Shown: piece by piece, positions 45,268 through 52,774 of the stretch
How positions within the stretch are numbered: position 1 is the first letter of the stretch
Layout: every line of letters starts with the position of its first letter
Assembly (NCBI GenBank): GCA_020636475.1
Contig: JACJXU010000009.1
Span: 70,580 to 134,579 of the forward strand
Length of the DNA stretch: 64,000 nucleotides
Source: Chitinophagales bacterium
GTDB taxonomy: Bacteria; Bacteroidota; Bacteroidia; Chitinophagales; UBA2359
Reading direction: 5' to 3'
Translations under genes and position numbers: made by a program
The notes under the pieces: generated by a model
What the model was told of the DNA's origin: nothing
What the model saw: only the letters and a program-made list of their open reading frames with translations
The model's database searches: none

Positions 45268-46370
45268 GACAAACGAATTTTAAATTTTTTAAAGCTAACT
45301 GCCAGCAAAAAAAGCGTCATGAAGCTAAGAATAAGCACTTCTTTCCAGATTGCCGCAAAGCCTGTTCCTTTTATCATTATATCTTTTACAATAATATAAA
45401 ACCACTTGGAAGGCACTATATTGGAAACAATTTGCAAGGGTACAGGCATATTTTCGATGGGAAACATAAAGCCCGAAAACATTACCGTAGGCAACAACAT
45501 GCCCATGAGCGAAATGAGCATTGCCGCCTGCTGCGAAGCCGCAATATTGGAAATAAGCAAGCCCAAAGACAAGGCGCACAAAATGAAAATACTGCTCACA
45601 AAATACAACAACAGCAAACTGCCGTTGATGCTGATACCCAGCAGCCAAACGCTCATAAGTAATACAATGGTGAGATTGAGCAAGGAAAGGAAAAAATACG
45701 GCAGTGCCTTGGCAATAATCACCACCAAAGGATTGGTTGGCGATACCAGCAGAATTTCCATAGTACCCATTTCTTTTTCGCGCACAATAGACACGGAGGT
45801 CATCAGTACGCAGATGAGCAACATCACCAAAGCGATGAGTCCGGGTACAAAATTGGTGGCTCCTTTCAGTTCGGGATTGTACAACATACGCACTTGGGGT
45901 ATAATGCTGAGGACTTGTGGCGCGCTGCGCTGTATTTGCTGCTGGTAGTCGCGTATAATGTTTTGGGCATAGGCGGTGAGTGTGGTGGCAGTGTTGGGGT
46001 CGGAGGCATCGGCAATAATCTGCACTGCCGCCTCGCCTTGGTGGTAGAGGTCTTGGGCAAAATTGTTGGGAAAAACCAGTACCAATTTTATATCGCCCTC
46101 CTCAAAAGCGGCTTCTATTTCCGTTTGGGTATGAATTATTTTCGCCAGGGTAAAATTATTGGAATGGGCGATTTGGGTAATCAATTCATTCGAAACATTG
46201 TCGTTGGCGTAGTCGCATACTACTATGTTGGCGTTTTTTATTTCGTTGGTGAGTGCAAAGCCAAAGAGCAAAATCTGCGCAATGGGCAAGCCAAAGAGCA
46301 TGAGCAATGTTTTGCTATCGCGAAAAACGTGGTAAAATTCTTTCCGAACAAAGGAGTATAGTTGTTGCAT
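45264..46370 (-). CDS. ABC-2 type transporter permease (first)
   Basis: This 368-residue ABC-2 permease has the same layout as its partner: a first helix (LLMLFGLPIAQILLFGFALT), an external domain, and five helices after VREKEMGTMEILLVSPTNPL, the coupling segment. It overlaps the next permease gene by 4 bp and starts 3 bp after the ATPase gene stop. The two permeases probably form a heterodimer, as in YbhS-YbhR. Confidence 0.88.
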   Translation of the reverse strand: MQQLYSFVRKEFYHVFRDSKTLLMLFGLPIAQILLFGFALTNEIKNANIVVCDYANDNVSNELITQIAHSNNFTLAKIIHTQTEIEAAFEEGDIKLVLVFPNNFAQDLYHQGEAAVQIIADASDPNTATTLTAYAQNIIRDYQQQIQRSAPQVLSIIPQVRMLYNPELKGATNFVPGLIALVMLLICVLMTSVSIVREKEMGTMEILLVSPTNPLVVIIAKALPYFFLSLLNLTIVLLMSVWLLGISINGSLLLLYFVSSIFILCALSLGLLISNIAASQQAAMLISLMGMLLPTVMFSGFMFPIENMPVPLQIVSNIVPSKWFYIIVKDIMIKGTGFAAIWKEVLILSFMTLFLLAVSFKKFKIRLS

Positions 46371-46373
46371 AGC

Positions 46374-47120
46374 TTATTCTGTTCTTTGCGCTGCGCGCGC
46401 TAATTGATAAAATACATCGTCCATACTGGCTACTTTGTATTGGTTTTTTAAATGCGCGGGTGTGTCTAAGGCAGCTATTTTGCCGTCCACCATCATCGAC
46501 ACACGATGGCAATACTCCGCCTCGTCCATGTAGTGTGTCGTCACAAAAACGGTAATGCCTCGGTCGGCGGCTTCGTATATCAAATCCCAAAACTGACGGC
46601 GCGTAATTGGATCGACACCGCCCGTAGGTTCGTCGAGAAATACAATAACGGGTTCGTGAATAATGGCGATAGAGAAAGCTAACTTTTGTTTCCAACCCAG
46701 CGGCAGCGAGGCCACTAATTTGTTTTTGTGTGGCGCAAGGGCTAATTTTTCCAACAAATTGGTCGTTTGTGCTTGCAATTTTTTTCCCGACAAGCCATAA
46801 ATACCACCAAAAAAACGGATATTTTCGAGTACGGTCAGGTCTTCGTACAACGAAAACTTCTGACTCATATAGCCAATATTGGCTTTTATTTTTTCGGTAT
46901 CTTTATATACATCAAATCCTGCCACCTGCGCTACACCGGAAGTAGGCACCGACAATCCACAGAGCATGCGGATAGCCGTTGTTTTTCCGGCACCATTTGC
47001 ACCCAAAAAACCAAAAATTTCGCCTTTATACACCTCAAAACTGATGTTGTAAACGGCAAAAAAATCGCCAAACTTTTTGGTGAGATGCTGTACGCTAATT
47101 ACCGTTTCTTTGGGACTCAT
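46374..47120 (-). CDS. ABC transporter ATP-binding protein (YbhF C-terminal-half-like)
   Basis: This 248-residue ATPase has Walker A GANGAGKTTAIRML (about residues 39-52), Walker B VIVFLDEPTGGVD and the switch histidine in TTHYMDEAE. The signature motif is degenerate (LPLGWKQKL instead of LSGGQ), exactly as in the second nucleotide-binding domain of YbhF. It overlaps the upstream ATPase gene by 26 bp. The two genes together look like a split YbhF. Confidence 0.9.
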   Translation of the reverse strand: MSPKETVISVQHLTKKFGDFFAVYNISFEVYKGEIFGFLGANGAGKTTAIRMLCGLSVPTSGVAQVAGFDVYKDTEKIKANIGYMSQKFSLYEDLTVLENIRFFGGIYGLSGKKLQAQTTNLLEKLALAPHKNKLVASLPLGWKQKLAFSIAIIHEPVIVFLDEPTGGVDPITRRQFWDLIYEAADRGITVFVTTHYMDEAEYCHRVSMMVDGKIAALDTPAHLKNQYKVASMDDVFYQLARAAQRTE

Positions 47121-48039
47121 TTTGTTGGGTCATTAAATAAATAAAACAATCTTCTATGCCGGGCGTAATAGGTTTTATTTCGAGCTGCAAGTGTTGTGCT
47201 TGCGCAAGTTGTTGTACAAGCTCTTGGGGCGAATTTTCTTGGTTTTGCACAAAAGTAATATGATGATAATCGCCAAAAGAATATACACTTTTAAGTAGCT
47301 GCAACTGGCGCAAATCCGCCAATAGCGTACTCATATTCTCTGCTCGTATGGCAAAGAGTGGGTCGGGATACATTTGGATAATCTGCTGGGGCGTGTCGAT
47401 AGACATAATGCTGCCGTTTTGTATAAGAGCAATGCGCTCGCAAAGGCTGGCTTCGTCCATATAAGGCGTGGAAACCAAAATGGTAATGCCTTCGGCTTTT
47501 AGTTTTTGCAACATTTGCCAAAAATCCTTGCGGGAAACAGTATCTACGCCGGTAGTGGGCTCGTCTAAAAACAACACTTCGGGACGATGAATGAGGGCAC
47601 AACAAAGGGCTAATTTTTGTTTCATACCGCCCGAAAGTTTTCCGGCAGGTCTGTTTTTAAAAGGGGCTATTTGTACATAAATATCTTGTATCAAGTTATA
47701 ATTTTCCTTTACCGTAGTATTAAAAACGGTGGCAAAAAAATTTAAATTTTCTTCTACACTCAAATCCTGATACAATGAGAATTTTCCGGGCATATAGCCT
47801 ACTCTTTTGCGAATTTCGCGATATTGCTGCACTACATCGTAGCCGTTTACGGTCGCTTTCCCCGCATCGGGCAACAATAAGGTGGTGAGAATGCGAAACA
47901 AACTGGTTTTTCCTGCGCCGTCAGGACCAATTAAACCGAATAATTCGCCTTTTTCTATGGAAAAAGAAATGTCGCGAAGGGCAATGGTTTTGCCTTTGTT
48001 GTAGGTTTTGCTTATATTTTCGAGGCTTACATCAGGCAT
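47095..48039 (-). CDS. ABC transporter ATP-binding protein (YbhF N-terminal-half-like)
   Basis: This 314-residue ATPase has Walker A GPDGAGKTSLFRIL (about residues 37-50), the signature AGKLSGGMKQKLAL, Walker B VLFLDEPTTGVD, and STPYMDEASLCERIA in place of the usual switch histidine. The last 70 residues (about 245-314) are an extra C-terminal extension. Asp in GPDGAGKT and the missing histidine are features of the first domain of YbhF. Its start overlaps the HlyD gene by 8 bp. Confidence 0.9.
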   Translation of the reverse strand: MPDVSLENISKTYNKGKTIALRDISFSIEKGELFGLIGPDGAGKTSLFRILTTLLLPDAGKATVNGYDVVQQYREIRKRVGYMPGKFSLYQDLSVEENLNFFATVFNTTVKENYNLIQDIYVQIAPFKNRPAGKLSGGMKQKLALCCALIHRPEVLFLDEPTTGVDTVSRKDFWQMLQKLKAEGITILVSTPYMDEASLCERIALIQNGSIMSIDTPQQIIQMYPDPLFAIRAENMSTLLADLRQLQLLKSVYSFGDYHHITFVQNQENSPQELVQQLAQAQHLQLEIKPITPGIEDCFIYLMTQQNESQRNGN

Positions 48040-49033
48040 TGGGATTGAATTTTATTTCGCCATACATCCCAATTTTATACGAGCCGTCATTTTTCACTTT
48101 TACCTTAATGGCGTACACCATATTGGTGCGCTCGTCTTTGGTGCGAATGGTTTTGGGCGTAAATTCGCCTTTGTTGCTTATCCATGTAATGATTCCGGTG
48201 GTTTCTTTCATGCCGCCGTTTCCGTCATCGGTAAAAACGCGTACCTCGTCGTTGAGTTTTACCTGTGCCAACTGATTGCCGGAAATATAGACGCGGAGGA
48301 TAATTTCGGATAAGTCGGCAATTTTGTAGAGTGGTCTTCCTATGCTTGTAAATTCGCCGTTGTATGCCAATTGGTTGGTTACGGTTCCCGCAAATTCATT
48401 GACGATGATACCGTCCGAAATTTGTTTTTCTATCAAATCGAGCCTTTTTTCGTTGGGCGATACTTCGCTGAGTACGGCCCTGTTTTGAATGGCTACACTT
48501 TCTTTTGCAGCAGCTATTTGTGCATCAATTACAGCAAGTTGGTTTTGGGCAGTAGCTAATTGTTTTTCCAAAACCGATTTTTGTCCACTGAGGTCATCTA
48601 ATTGTTTGGTAGGAGCAGCGTTGGCTATCACTAATTTTTGGAAGCGGAGGATTTCTTTTTCTACAACCAAAATTTGCTGTTTCAAGGTAGCGATATTGTC
48701 TTTTTGCGTATTGTACTGCGACTGCAAAACGGCTACCTGGGGCGTGGCATTATTGGTTTTTTTGCCGATAGCGTCAATGCTTGCCTCCATTTGTTGGGCT
48801 TGAATTTCCAAATTGGCGACATCTATTTTCCCAATAGTATCGCCGGCTTTCAGCGTTTGTCCTTCGTCAATGTTTAAAGACAAAATTTTTCCGGTAGCCT
48901 CCGCGCTAATCATTCTTTCTATGGCTTCAAAACTGCCGGAAGCGTCAAAATCCGGTTTGCTGGACTTACACGCGCCCAAAATGAGGCTCAAGCCGGCAAA
49001 AAAGAGGGAATATTTTAGCGAATATTTTATCAT
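48032..49033 (-). CDS. HlyD-family membrane fusion lipoprotein
   Basis: This 333-residue periplasmic adaptor resembles YbhG. It has a lipoprotein signal (LILGACKSS, Cys22 counted from ATG 49033), a biotinyl-lipoyl-like half (ATGKILSLNIDEGQTLKAGD) and a long coiled-coil hairpin (about residues 75-185). The second lipoyl half and beta-barrel follow (EFAGTVTNQLAYNGEFTSIG). I chose ATG 49033, not the longer frame to 49111, because the lipobox follows it at the normal distance and the upstream residues overlap the TolC gene. It connects the ABC permeases to the outer-membrane channel. Confidence 0.9.
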   Translation of the reverse strand: MIKYSLKYSLFFAGLSLILGACKSSKPDFDASGSFEAIERMISAEATGKILSLNIDEGQTLKAGDTIGKIDVANLEIQAQQMEASIDAIGKKTNNATPQVAVLQSQYNTQKDNIATLKQQILVVEKEILRFQKLVIANAAPTKQLDDLSGQKSVLEKQLATAQNQLAVIDAQIAAAKESVAIQNRAVLSEVSPNEKRLDLIEKQISDGIIVNEFAGTVTNQLAYNGEFTSIGRPLYKIADLSEIILRVYISGNQLAQVKLNDEVRVFTDDGNGGMKETTGIITWISNKGEFTPKTIRTKDERTNMVYAIKVKVKNDGSYKIGMYGEIKFNPNA

Positions 49034-49043
49034 ATTTTGGGGT

Positions 49044-50339
49044 TTAATAATTTCCTGAAGTGGTGGCGTACAAATATTGTTGCATAAGTAATTGCATTTT
49101 GTGCAAAGCAAGATTCAGGCGCGCTGTATTTTCGTCATTGCTAAATTGCAAAAAATCGGTGGTAGTAATAATACCATTTTCCAATTGTATTGCTGCCGTT
49201 TTTTTTATATCCTGCCGCAAGGCAAGTAGTTTTTCGTCGTTTTGAATAAGGGTTTCGTATTTTTCCAATTCGGTAGCCTGCTGTTGGAGTTGGAGCTTGG
49301 CATTAAGGATGAATAACTGTTGCTGATGATTGATTTTTTGTTGGTTAATGCCAATTATTTGTCGGTCATTTTTGTTGGTATAAAGACTGCTCAAGTTCCA
49401 ATTTAGGCGCAAGCCGCCAATATAGTAAGGCGATATTTCCGTTTGAAACATATTTAGCGCAGGATTGCCAAAACCTGCTTGCAAGAAAAGCCCTACTGCC
49501 GGAATTTTACGGTTGTTTATTCGCTGTTCTTGTAGTGCTACAGCATTGGTTTGCAGGGCAAAAAGTTGTAGTTCTTTTCTATTTAAATCTTCTGCAAAAG
49601 GAATTTGCAGCGGTAGCGCAAGGGAAATATTTTCGGAAAAAGTTTGTTGTGTAAGTGCCGCCAACATGTTGAGATAAGTTTGTTTTTGGAGGGCGTTTTC
49701 GTTGAGTTTTTGGTCAATATTGATTATTTCTGCTTCCACTTGTTGGGCATTTGCTTCGATGGCGATACCATTTTGCACCGCCGCTTTTATTTTTAGGTGG
49801 GTACTTTGTAAATTTTCTTTGTAGATAAGGAGTTGCTGCTTGGTTTCGTCAATAAGTAGCACGCCAAAGTAGAGTTGATTGATACGTTCTTTGAGTTGGC
49901 GGAGTTCTACTTCAATTTGCTGTTGTTCAATGGCGGCATTGGCAGAAACCAATTCCTTTTGGGTGCTTATTTCGTTGTAATTGGTAAGCGATTTGTAGGC
50001 ATCGATATACAATTTATATTGTTGCTTATTAATGGTGGGAATTTCAATATTCGGAATATTTATCGGAATGGAAGTAACCTCCGACTGATAAGTGAATTGC
50101 CCATTGAGGGAAATTTGCGGCAACTTGGCTTTGTTGATGTTTTCGAGCGTAAAATCGGTGCTTTGTTCGATAAGAGCCAGTTGTTTTACCAAGGGATAAT
50201 TGTCTTGCGCCCACTGCTGACATTCTTCGAGCGTAATAGTTTCATTTTGACTATAACTTATTGAAAAAGAAGCAAATATCAACAAAACAAGCATCATTAT
50301 TTTTACGCGAAGTACGGATTTTGGTTTTATGTTTTTCAT
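49044..50339 (-). CDS. TolC-family outer-membrane efflux protein
   Basis: This 431-residue protein has a signal peptide (about residues 13-30, ending SISYSQ) and two outer-membrane efflux repeats. It starts with ITLEECQQWAQDNYPLVKQL, the usual family opening, and is mostly long helices rich in Gln, Asn and Leu, with barrel strands such as GLFLQAGFGNPALNMF. It forms the trimeric channel of the efflux system. The gene lies between tetR (13 bp upstream) and the HlyD gene (10 bp downstream). Confidence 0.88.
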   Translation of the reverse strand: MKNIKPKSVLRVKIMMLVLLIFASFSISYSQNETITLEECQQWAQDNYPLVKQLALIEQSTDFTLENINKAKLPQISLNGQFTYQSEVTSIPINIPNIEIPTINKQQYKLYIDAYKSLTNYNEISTQKELVSANAAIEQQQIEVELRQLKERINQLYFGVLLIDETKQQLLIYKENLQSTHLKIKAAVQNGIAIEANAQQVEAEIINIDQKLNENALQKQTYLNMLAALTQQTFSENISLALPLQIPFAEDLNRKELQLFALQTNAVALQEQRINNRKIPAVGLFLQAGFGNPALNMFQTEISPYYIGGLRLNWNLSSLYTNKNDRQIIGINQQKINHQQQLFILNAKLQLQQQATELEKYETLIQNDEKLLALRQDIKKTAAIQLENGIITTTDFLQFSNDENTARLNLALHKMQLLMQQYLYATTSGNY

Positions 50340-50352
50340 TGTTGAAGCGTAT

Positions 50353-50961
50353 TTATTTCACCCAAAGCATGTTTTTAATCCAAAGGGGGATATATTTTTT
50401 GCGTTCTTGCATCAATTCGTCAAAATCGGGCGCGGGTACTTGCAACACATTTTGCACAATAGGCTTGGCGATAAAAGGAAAAATGGTGAGGCTGGCAACA
50501 TTTAACATAAAATGAAGCGAATTAATGGCTTTAAAATTGCCTTTTGCCACTTCTGCTTCAAATTGTTGTAGAAACACCGACTGTTTAATTTCTTTAAAAA
50601 AAGGAACTTTCGCACTTATTTCCTGCGGATGTTGGCTAAATTCATTGAGCATAAAAAGCGGGATTTCGGGATTTTGCCTAAGCAAATTGATATAAGAAGA
50701 GACAAAATTTTCTAATTTTTCGTGTATGGAAGTGCTTGTGTCATTAAGGATTTGTAACATTCCCGCCATAAAGTGTTCGATAGTTTCGAGCATTATTACA
50801 TCGTAAAGTTGTTTTTTACTTCGGAAATAATAATTCACCAAAGCGAGATTTATGCCAGCAGTTTGGGCAATATCGCGGGTTTTGGTAGCGGAGAATCCTT
50901 TTTCTTGGAAAAGTTTTCGGGCAGTTTCTTTGATTAGTTGCGGTGTATCTTGCTCGGGCAT
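50353..50961 (-). CDS. TetR-family transcriptional regulator of the efflux operon
   Basis: This 202-residue protein has the TetR helix-turn-helix at about residues 10-55 (ETARKLFQEKGFSATKTRDI, then AQTAGINLALVNYYFRSKKQ). The C-terminal ligand domain is about residues 65-195 and resembles the YbhR/CecR regulators beside YbhGFSR pumps. It is the first gene of the operon. I chose ATG 50961; a TTG at 50967 is the alternative and would place the start inside a perfect palindrome. It probably represses the whole operon and is released by a transported compound. Confidence 0.9.
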   Translation of the reverse strand: MPEQDTPQLIKETARKLFQEKGFSATKTRDIAQTAGINLALVNYYFRSKKQLYDVIMLETIEHFMAGMLQILNDTSTSIHEKLENFVSSYINLLRQNPEIPLFMLNEFSQHPQEISAKVPFFKEIKQSVFLQQFEAEVAKGNFKAINSLHFMLNVASLTIFPFIAKPIVQNVLQVPAPDFDELMQERKKYIPLWIKNMLWVK

Positions 50962-50977
50962 CGACAAATATTTGTCG
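50962..50977. promoter_or_regulatory. probable TetR operator (16-bp perfect palindrome)
   Basis: CGACAAATATTTGTCG is a perfect 16-bp palindrome lying directly between the -7 element (50978-50985) and the tetR ATG. It would cover the transcription start. Its place, symmetry and length fit an operator bound by the TetR-family protein encoded just downstream. Confidence 0.7.
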
Positions 50978-51009
50978 CAAAACTAATTTAATTTTTCGTT
51001 TAAAACAAA
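50978..51009 (-). promoter_or_regulatory. candidate promoter of the tetR-efflux operon
   Basis: On the minus strand TTTG (51006-51009) is followed by exactly 20 bases and TAGTTTTG (50978-50985), the -33/-7 arrangement of Bacteroidota promoters. The 16-bp palindrome starts at the very next base. Confidence 0.6.
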
Positions 51010-51138
51010 TGTTTAAAACAATTTTTCAAGTCCATATTTTCCGAAAAAATTTTGCTTCCTCTCCTACTATTTCTATTGCAAAATAAGCTGTAGGTTAGTT
51101 TTTTGTCGCTGTTTTAAGTGCTTGGACAAAAGAAAACC

Positions 51139-51161
51139 AGTATAAATTATTGCTATTCTTT
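51139..51161. repeat. 23-bp direct repeat, left copy
   Basis: The 23 bases starting AGTATAAATTATTGC and ending TTCTTT recur exactly at 51543-51565. The two copies flank the first MITE-like element (51230-51528), 68 bp before it and 14 bp after it. They are too far from the element to be a normal target duplication. Confidence 0.85.
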
Positions 51162-51229
51162 GTGTAACATTGTGCTATTATTTGGTACACTAAGTTGCGC
51201 TAAGTATTTCACGAAGTCACACAAAGTAA

Positions 51230-51528
51230 TACCAAAACCGTATGAAAGTTGCGTATTGGTTTAGGAATTATTAAGGGTAAGTACTCGCAATACAAGTTTG
51301 GGGACATATCTATACTTAGGGCTTCTTCATTTTCTTTGCTTGTCCAAAGAAAATGAAGCAAAAGAAAGGACAGTTTTTTCAAGGTATTTTTGCCCAACTC
51401 GGGCAAAACCGCAGTTCTTTGGCTAAATTTTTTCCAAGGCTTCAAAAATTTTTAACGCCCCAAAACTGCTATACTACGAAAAAAGATTTTTACCTTTTCT
51501 AATACGCAATAGCTATTCGATTTTAGTA
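51230..51528. mobile_element. MITE-like structured repeat, copy A
   Basis: This 299-bp element is very similar (roughly 85-90% by eye) to 51841-52140. It starts TACCAAAA and ends TTTTAGTA, with a second inverted match inside (TTGCGTATT near the left end, AATACGCAA near the right), so it has imperfect terminal inverted repeats of about 28 bp. It holds three hairpins: a perfect 14-bp stem at 51325-51358 with loop CTTGTC, an 8-bp stem at 51388-51408 (TTTTGCCC/GGGCAAAA), and a long-range pairing of 51411-51423 with 51457-51469 that is mismatched here. No transposase is encoded, so it would depend on one supplied elsewhere. Confidence 0.8.
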
Positions 51529-51542
51529 TTATTTAAAAAGCT

Positions 51543-51565
51543 AGTATAAATTATTGCTATTCTTT
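51543..51565. repeat. 23-bp direct repeat, right copy
   Basis: This is an exact second copy of the 23 bases at 51139-51161, lying 14 bp after the first MITE-like element. The sequence that follows differs (CGCAAGTTA here, GTGTAACAT at the left copy). Confidence 0.85.
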
Positions 51566-51755
51566 CGCAAGTTATAGCAACCAACACTTAATTTCTTTTG
51601 GATAGATACTTAAACAAATTGATATAAAGAAGGCAAAAACGAACATTCTCGCGGAACACAACCCTATCTTGATACAAAATACTATTATGCAGATTTTGTG
51701 AATGATAGTTTTTGTTGCAAAATGTTCATTTTAATTTTTGTTCACTATTATATTA

Positions 51756-51838
51756 TTCGTATCAGTTTGGGTATTGTTAAGTGTAAGTATCCGCCTCGCA
51801 ACTTTGGAAGTAAATCTATGCTTTGGGATTCTTCATTT
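51756..51838. repeat. truncated third copy of the MITE-like repeat
   Basis: About 83 bases align with the left part of copies A and B, including TTAAGTGTAAGTATC and AAATCTATGCTTTGGG. The copy starts just inside the left end (GTAT where the others have GTATTGG) and stops at CTTCATTT, halfway along the left arm of the first hairpin. Copy B begins two bases later. I see no continuation beyond copy B, so the rest was lost. Confidence 0.7.
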
Positions 51839-51840
51839 TA

Positions 51841-52140
51841 TACCAAAACAGTATGAAAGTTGCGTATTGGTTTAGGAATTATTAAGGGTAAGTATCTGCT
51901 CCGAAACTTTGGGGGCAAATCTATGCTTGGGGTCTTCTTCATTTTCTTTGCTTGTCCAAAGAAAACGAAGCAAAATATACGACACTTTTTTCAAGGTATT
52001 TTTGCCCTTGCAGGGCAAAACCGCAGTTTTGGGGCTAAATTTTTTCCAAGGCTTCAAAAATTTTTAACGCCCCAAAACTGCTATACGGCGAAAAAAGATT
52101 TTACCCTTCTTTAATACGCAATAGCTATTCGATTTTGGTA
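51841..52140. mobile_element. MITE-like structured repeat, copy B
   Basis: This 300-bp copy starts TACCAAAAC and ends GATTTTGGTA, with TA on each outer side (TTTTA before and TAAAC after), as expected for insertion at a TA dinucleotide. Its hairpins are 51937-51970 (same loop CTTGTC), TTTTGCCCT/AGGGCAAAA, and a perfect 13-bp pairing of GCAGTTTTGGGGC (52023-52035) with GCCCCAAAACTGC (52069-52081). Where it differs from copy A in the second hairpin, both arms still pair. The element lies in the truncated third copy. Confidence 0.82.
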
Positions 52141-52189
52141 TAAACAATCAAATAATAGTCTGTCTTTAATGTAAAGACCCATAGCTAAA

Positions 52190-52223
52190 AAGCGGCGGGC
52201 TGAAAATTTTCAGCCCGCCGCTT
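52190..52223. terminator. bidirectional terminator, 34-bp perfect palindrome
   Basis: The palindrome begins AAGCGGCGGGCTGAAAA and its right half is the exact reverse complement. The GC-rich stem (GCGGCGGGCTG) is followed by TCG and a long T run on the plus strand and by TTTTT on the minus strand. On the minus strand it lies about 45 bp after the stop of the DksA/TraR-like gene, so it probably ends that transcript and insulates it from the repeat region. Confidence 0.85.
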
Positions 52224-52267
52224 CGTTTTTTTTACATTAAAAGAACTATCGCAAAAGTGGCGATGCC

Positions 52268-52660
52268 TTATTTGCTGCCGTTAAGTTTGGCTTCAATGCT
52301 CAAGGTAGCATGTGGCACAGCTTTAAGACGCTCTTTGCTGATAAGTTTACCGGTAACACGGCAAATGCCATACGTTTTGTTTTCAATTCTAATCAGCGCA
52401 TTTTCCAAATACTGAATGTACTGCACTTGTCGCGAGGCTAATTTGTTCAGATGTTCTTTTTCTAATGTAACCGAACCATCGTCTAAGCCCATAAACTTGC
52501 CATCTACTAACTCTTCGCTGGAACTTTTTATTTGCTGCTGTAAATAATCTAATTCTTCTCTTGCCGAGTGTAATTTCTTGATTATTAATTCTTTAAACTC
52601 TTGTAGTTCTTCGTCGGAATAGCTTTTCTTTTCCTGGTCTGATAAACTAGTCATTTCCAT
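52268..52660 (-). CDS. DksA/TraR-like protein lacking the zinc-binding cysteines
   Basis: This 130-residue protein has an N-terminal coiled coil (about residues 10-70) and the C-terminal DksA/TraR module NKTYGICRVTGKLISKERLK and AVPHATLSIEAK. Canonical members bind zinc through four cysteines; here only the cysteine in GICR remains, so the fold must be held without zinc. This variant is, to my knowledge, usual in Bacteroidota. DksA-family proteins act on RNA polymerase with ppGpp. It is the gene just downstream of ileS on the same strand. Confidence 0.88.
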   Translation of the reverse strand: MEMTSLSDQEKKSYSDEELQEFKELIIKKLHSAREELDYLQQQIKSSSEELVDGKFMGLDDGSVTLEKEHLNKLASRQVQYIQYLENALIRIENKTYGICRVTGKLISKERLKAVPHATLSIEAKLNGSK

Positions 52661-52716
52661 GGTAGAAATTTTTTATAGGTTATAAAAAAACGCGATGCAA
52701 AGCTACATATTTTCAA

Positions 52717-52735
52717 GTGAATAATACGTATTCAC
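52717..52735. other. small hairpin between ileS and the DksA/TraR-like gene
   Basis: GTGAATA (52717-52723) pairs with TATTCAC (52729-52735) around a 5-base loop. There is no T run on the minus strand, so it is not an obvious terminator. A TAGCTTTG on the minus strand lies a little downstream and could be a -7 element for the DksA/TraR-like gene. Confidence 0.4.
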
Positions 52736-52774
52736 AAATTAAGGGTTTGTTAAACTAATGTAAAAAGTGCTACA

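Noticed and set aside
51860-52114. Plus-strand open frame in copy B (84 residues)
   Set aside because: It lies across the hairpins of the repeat, has no family resemblance and is not kept as a similar product in copy A.
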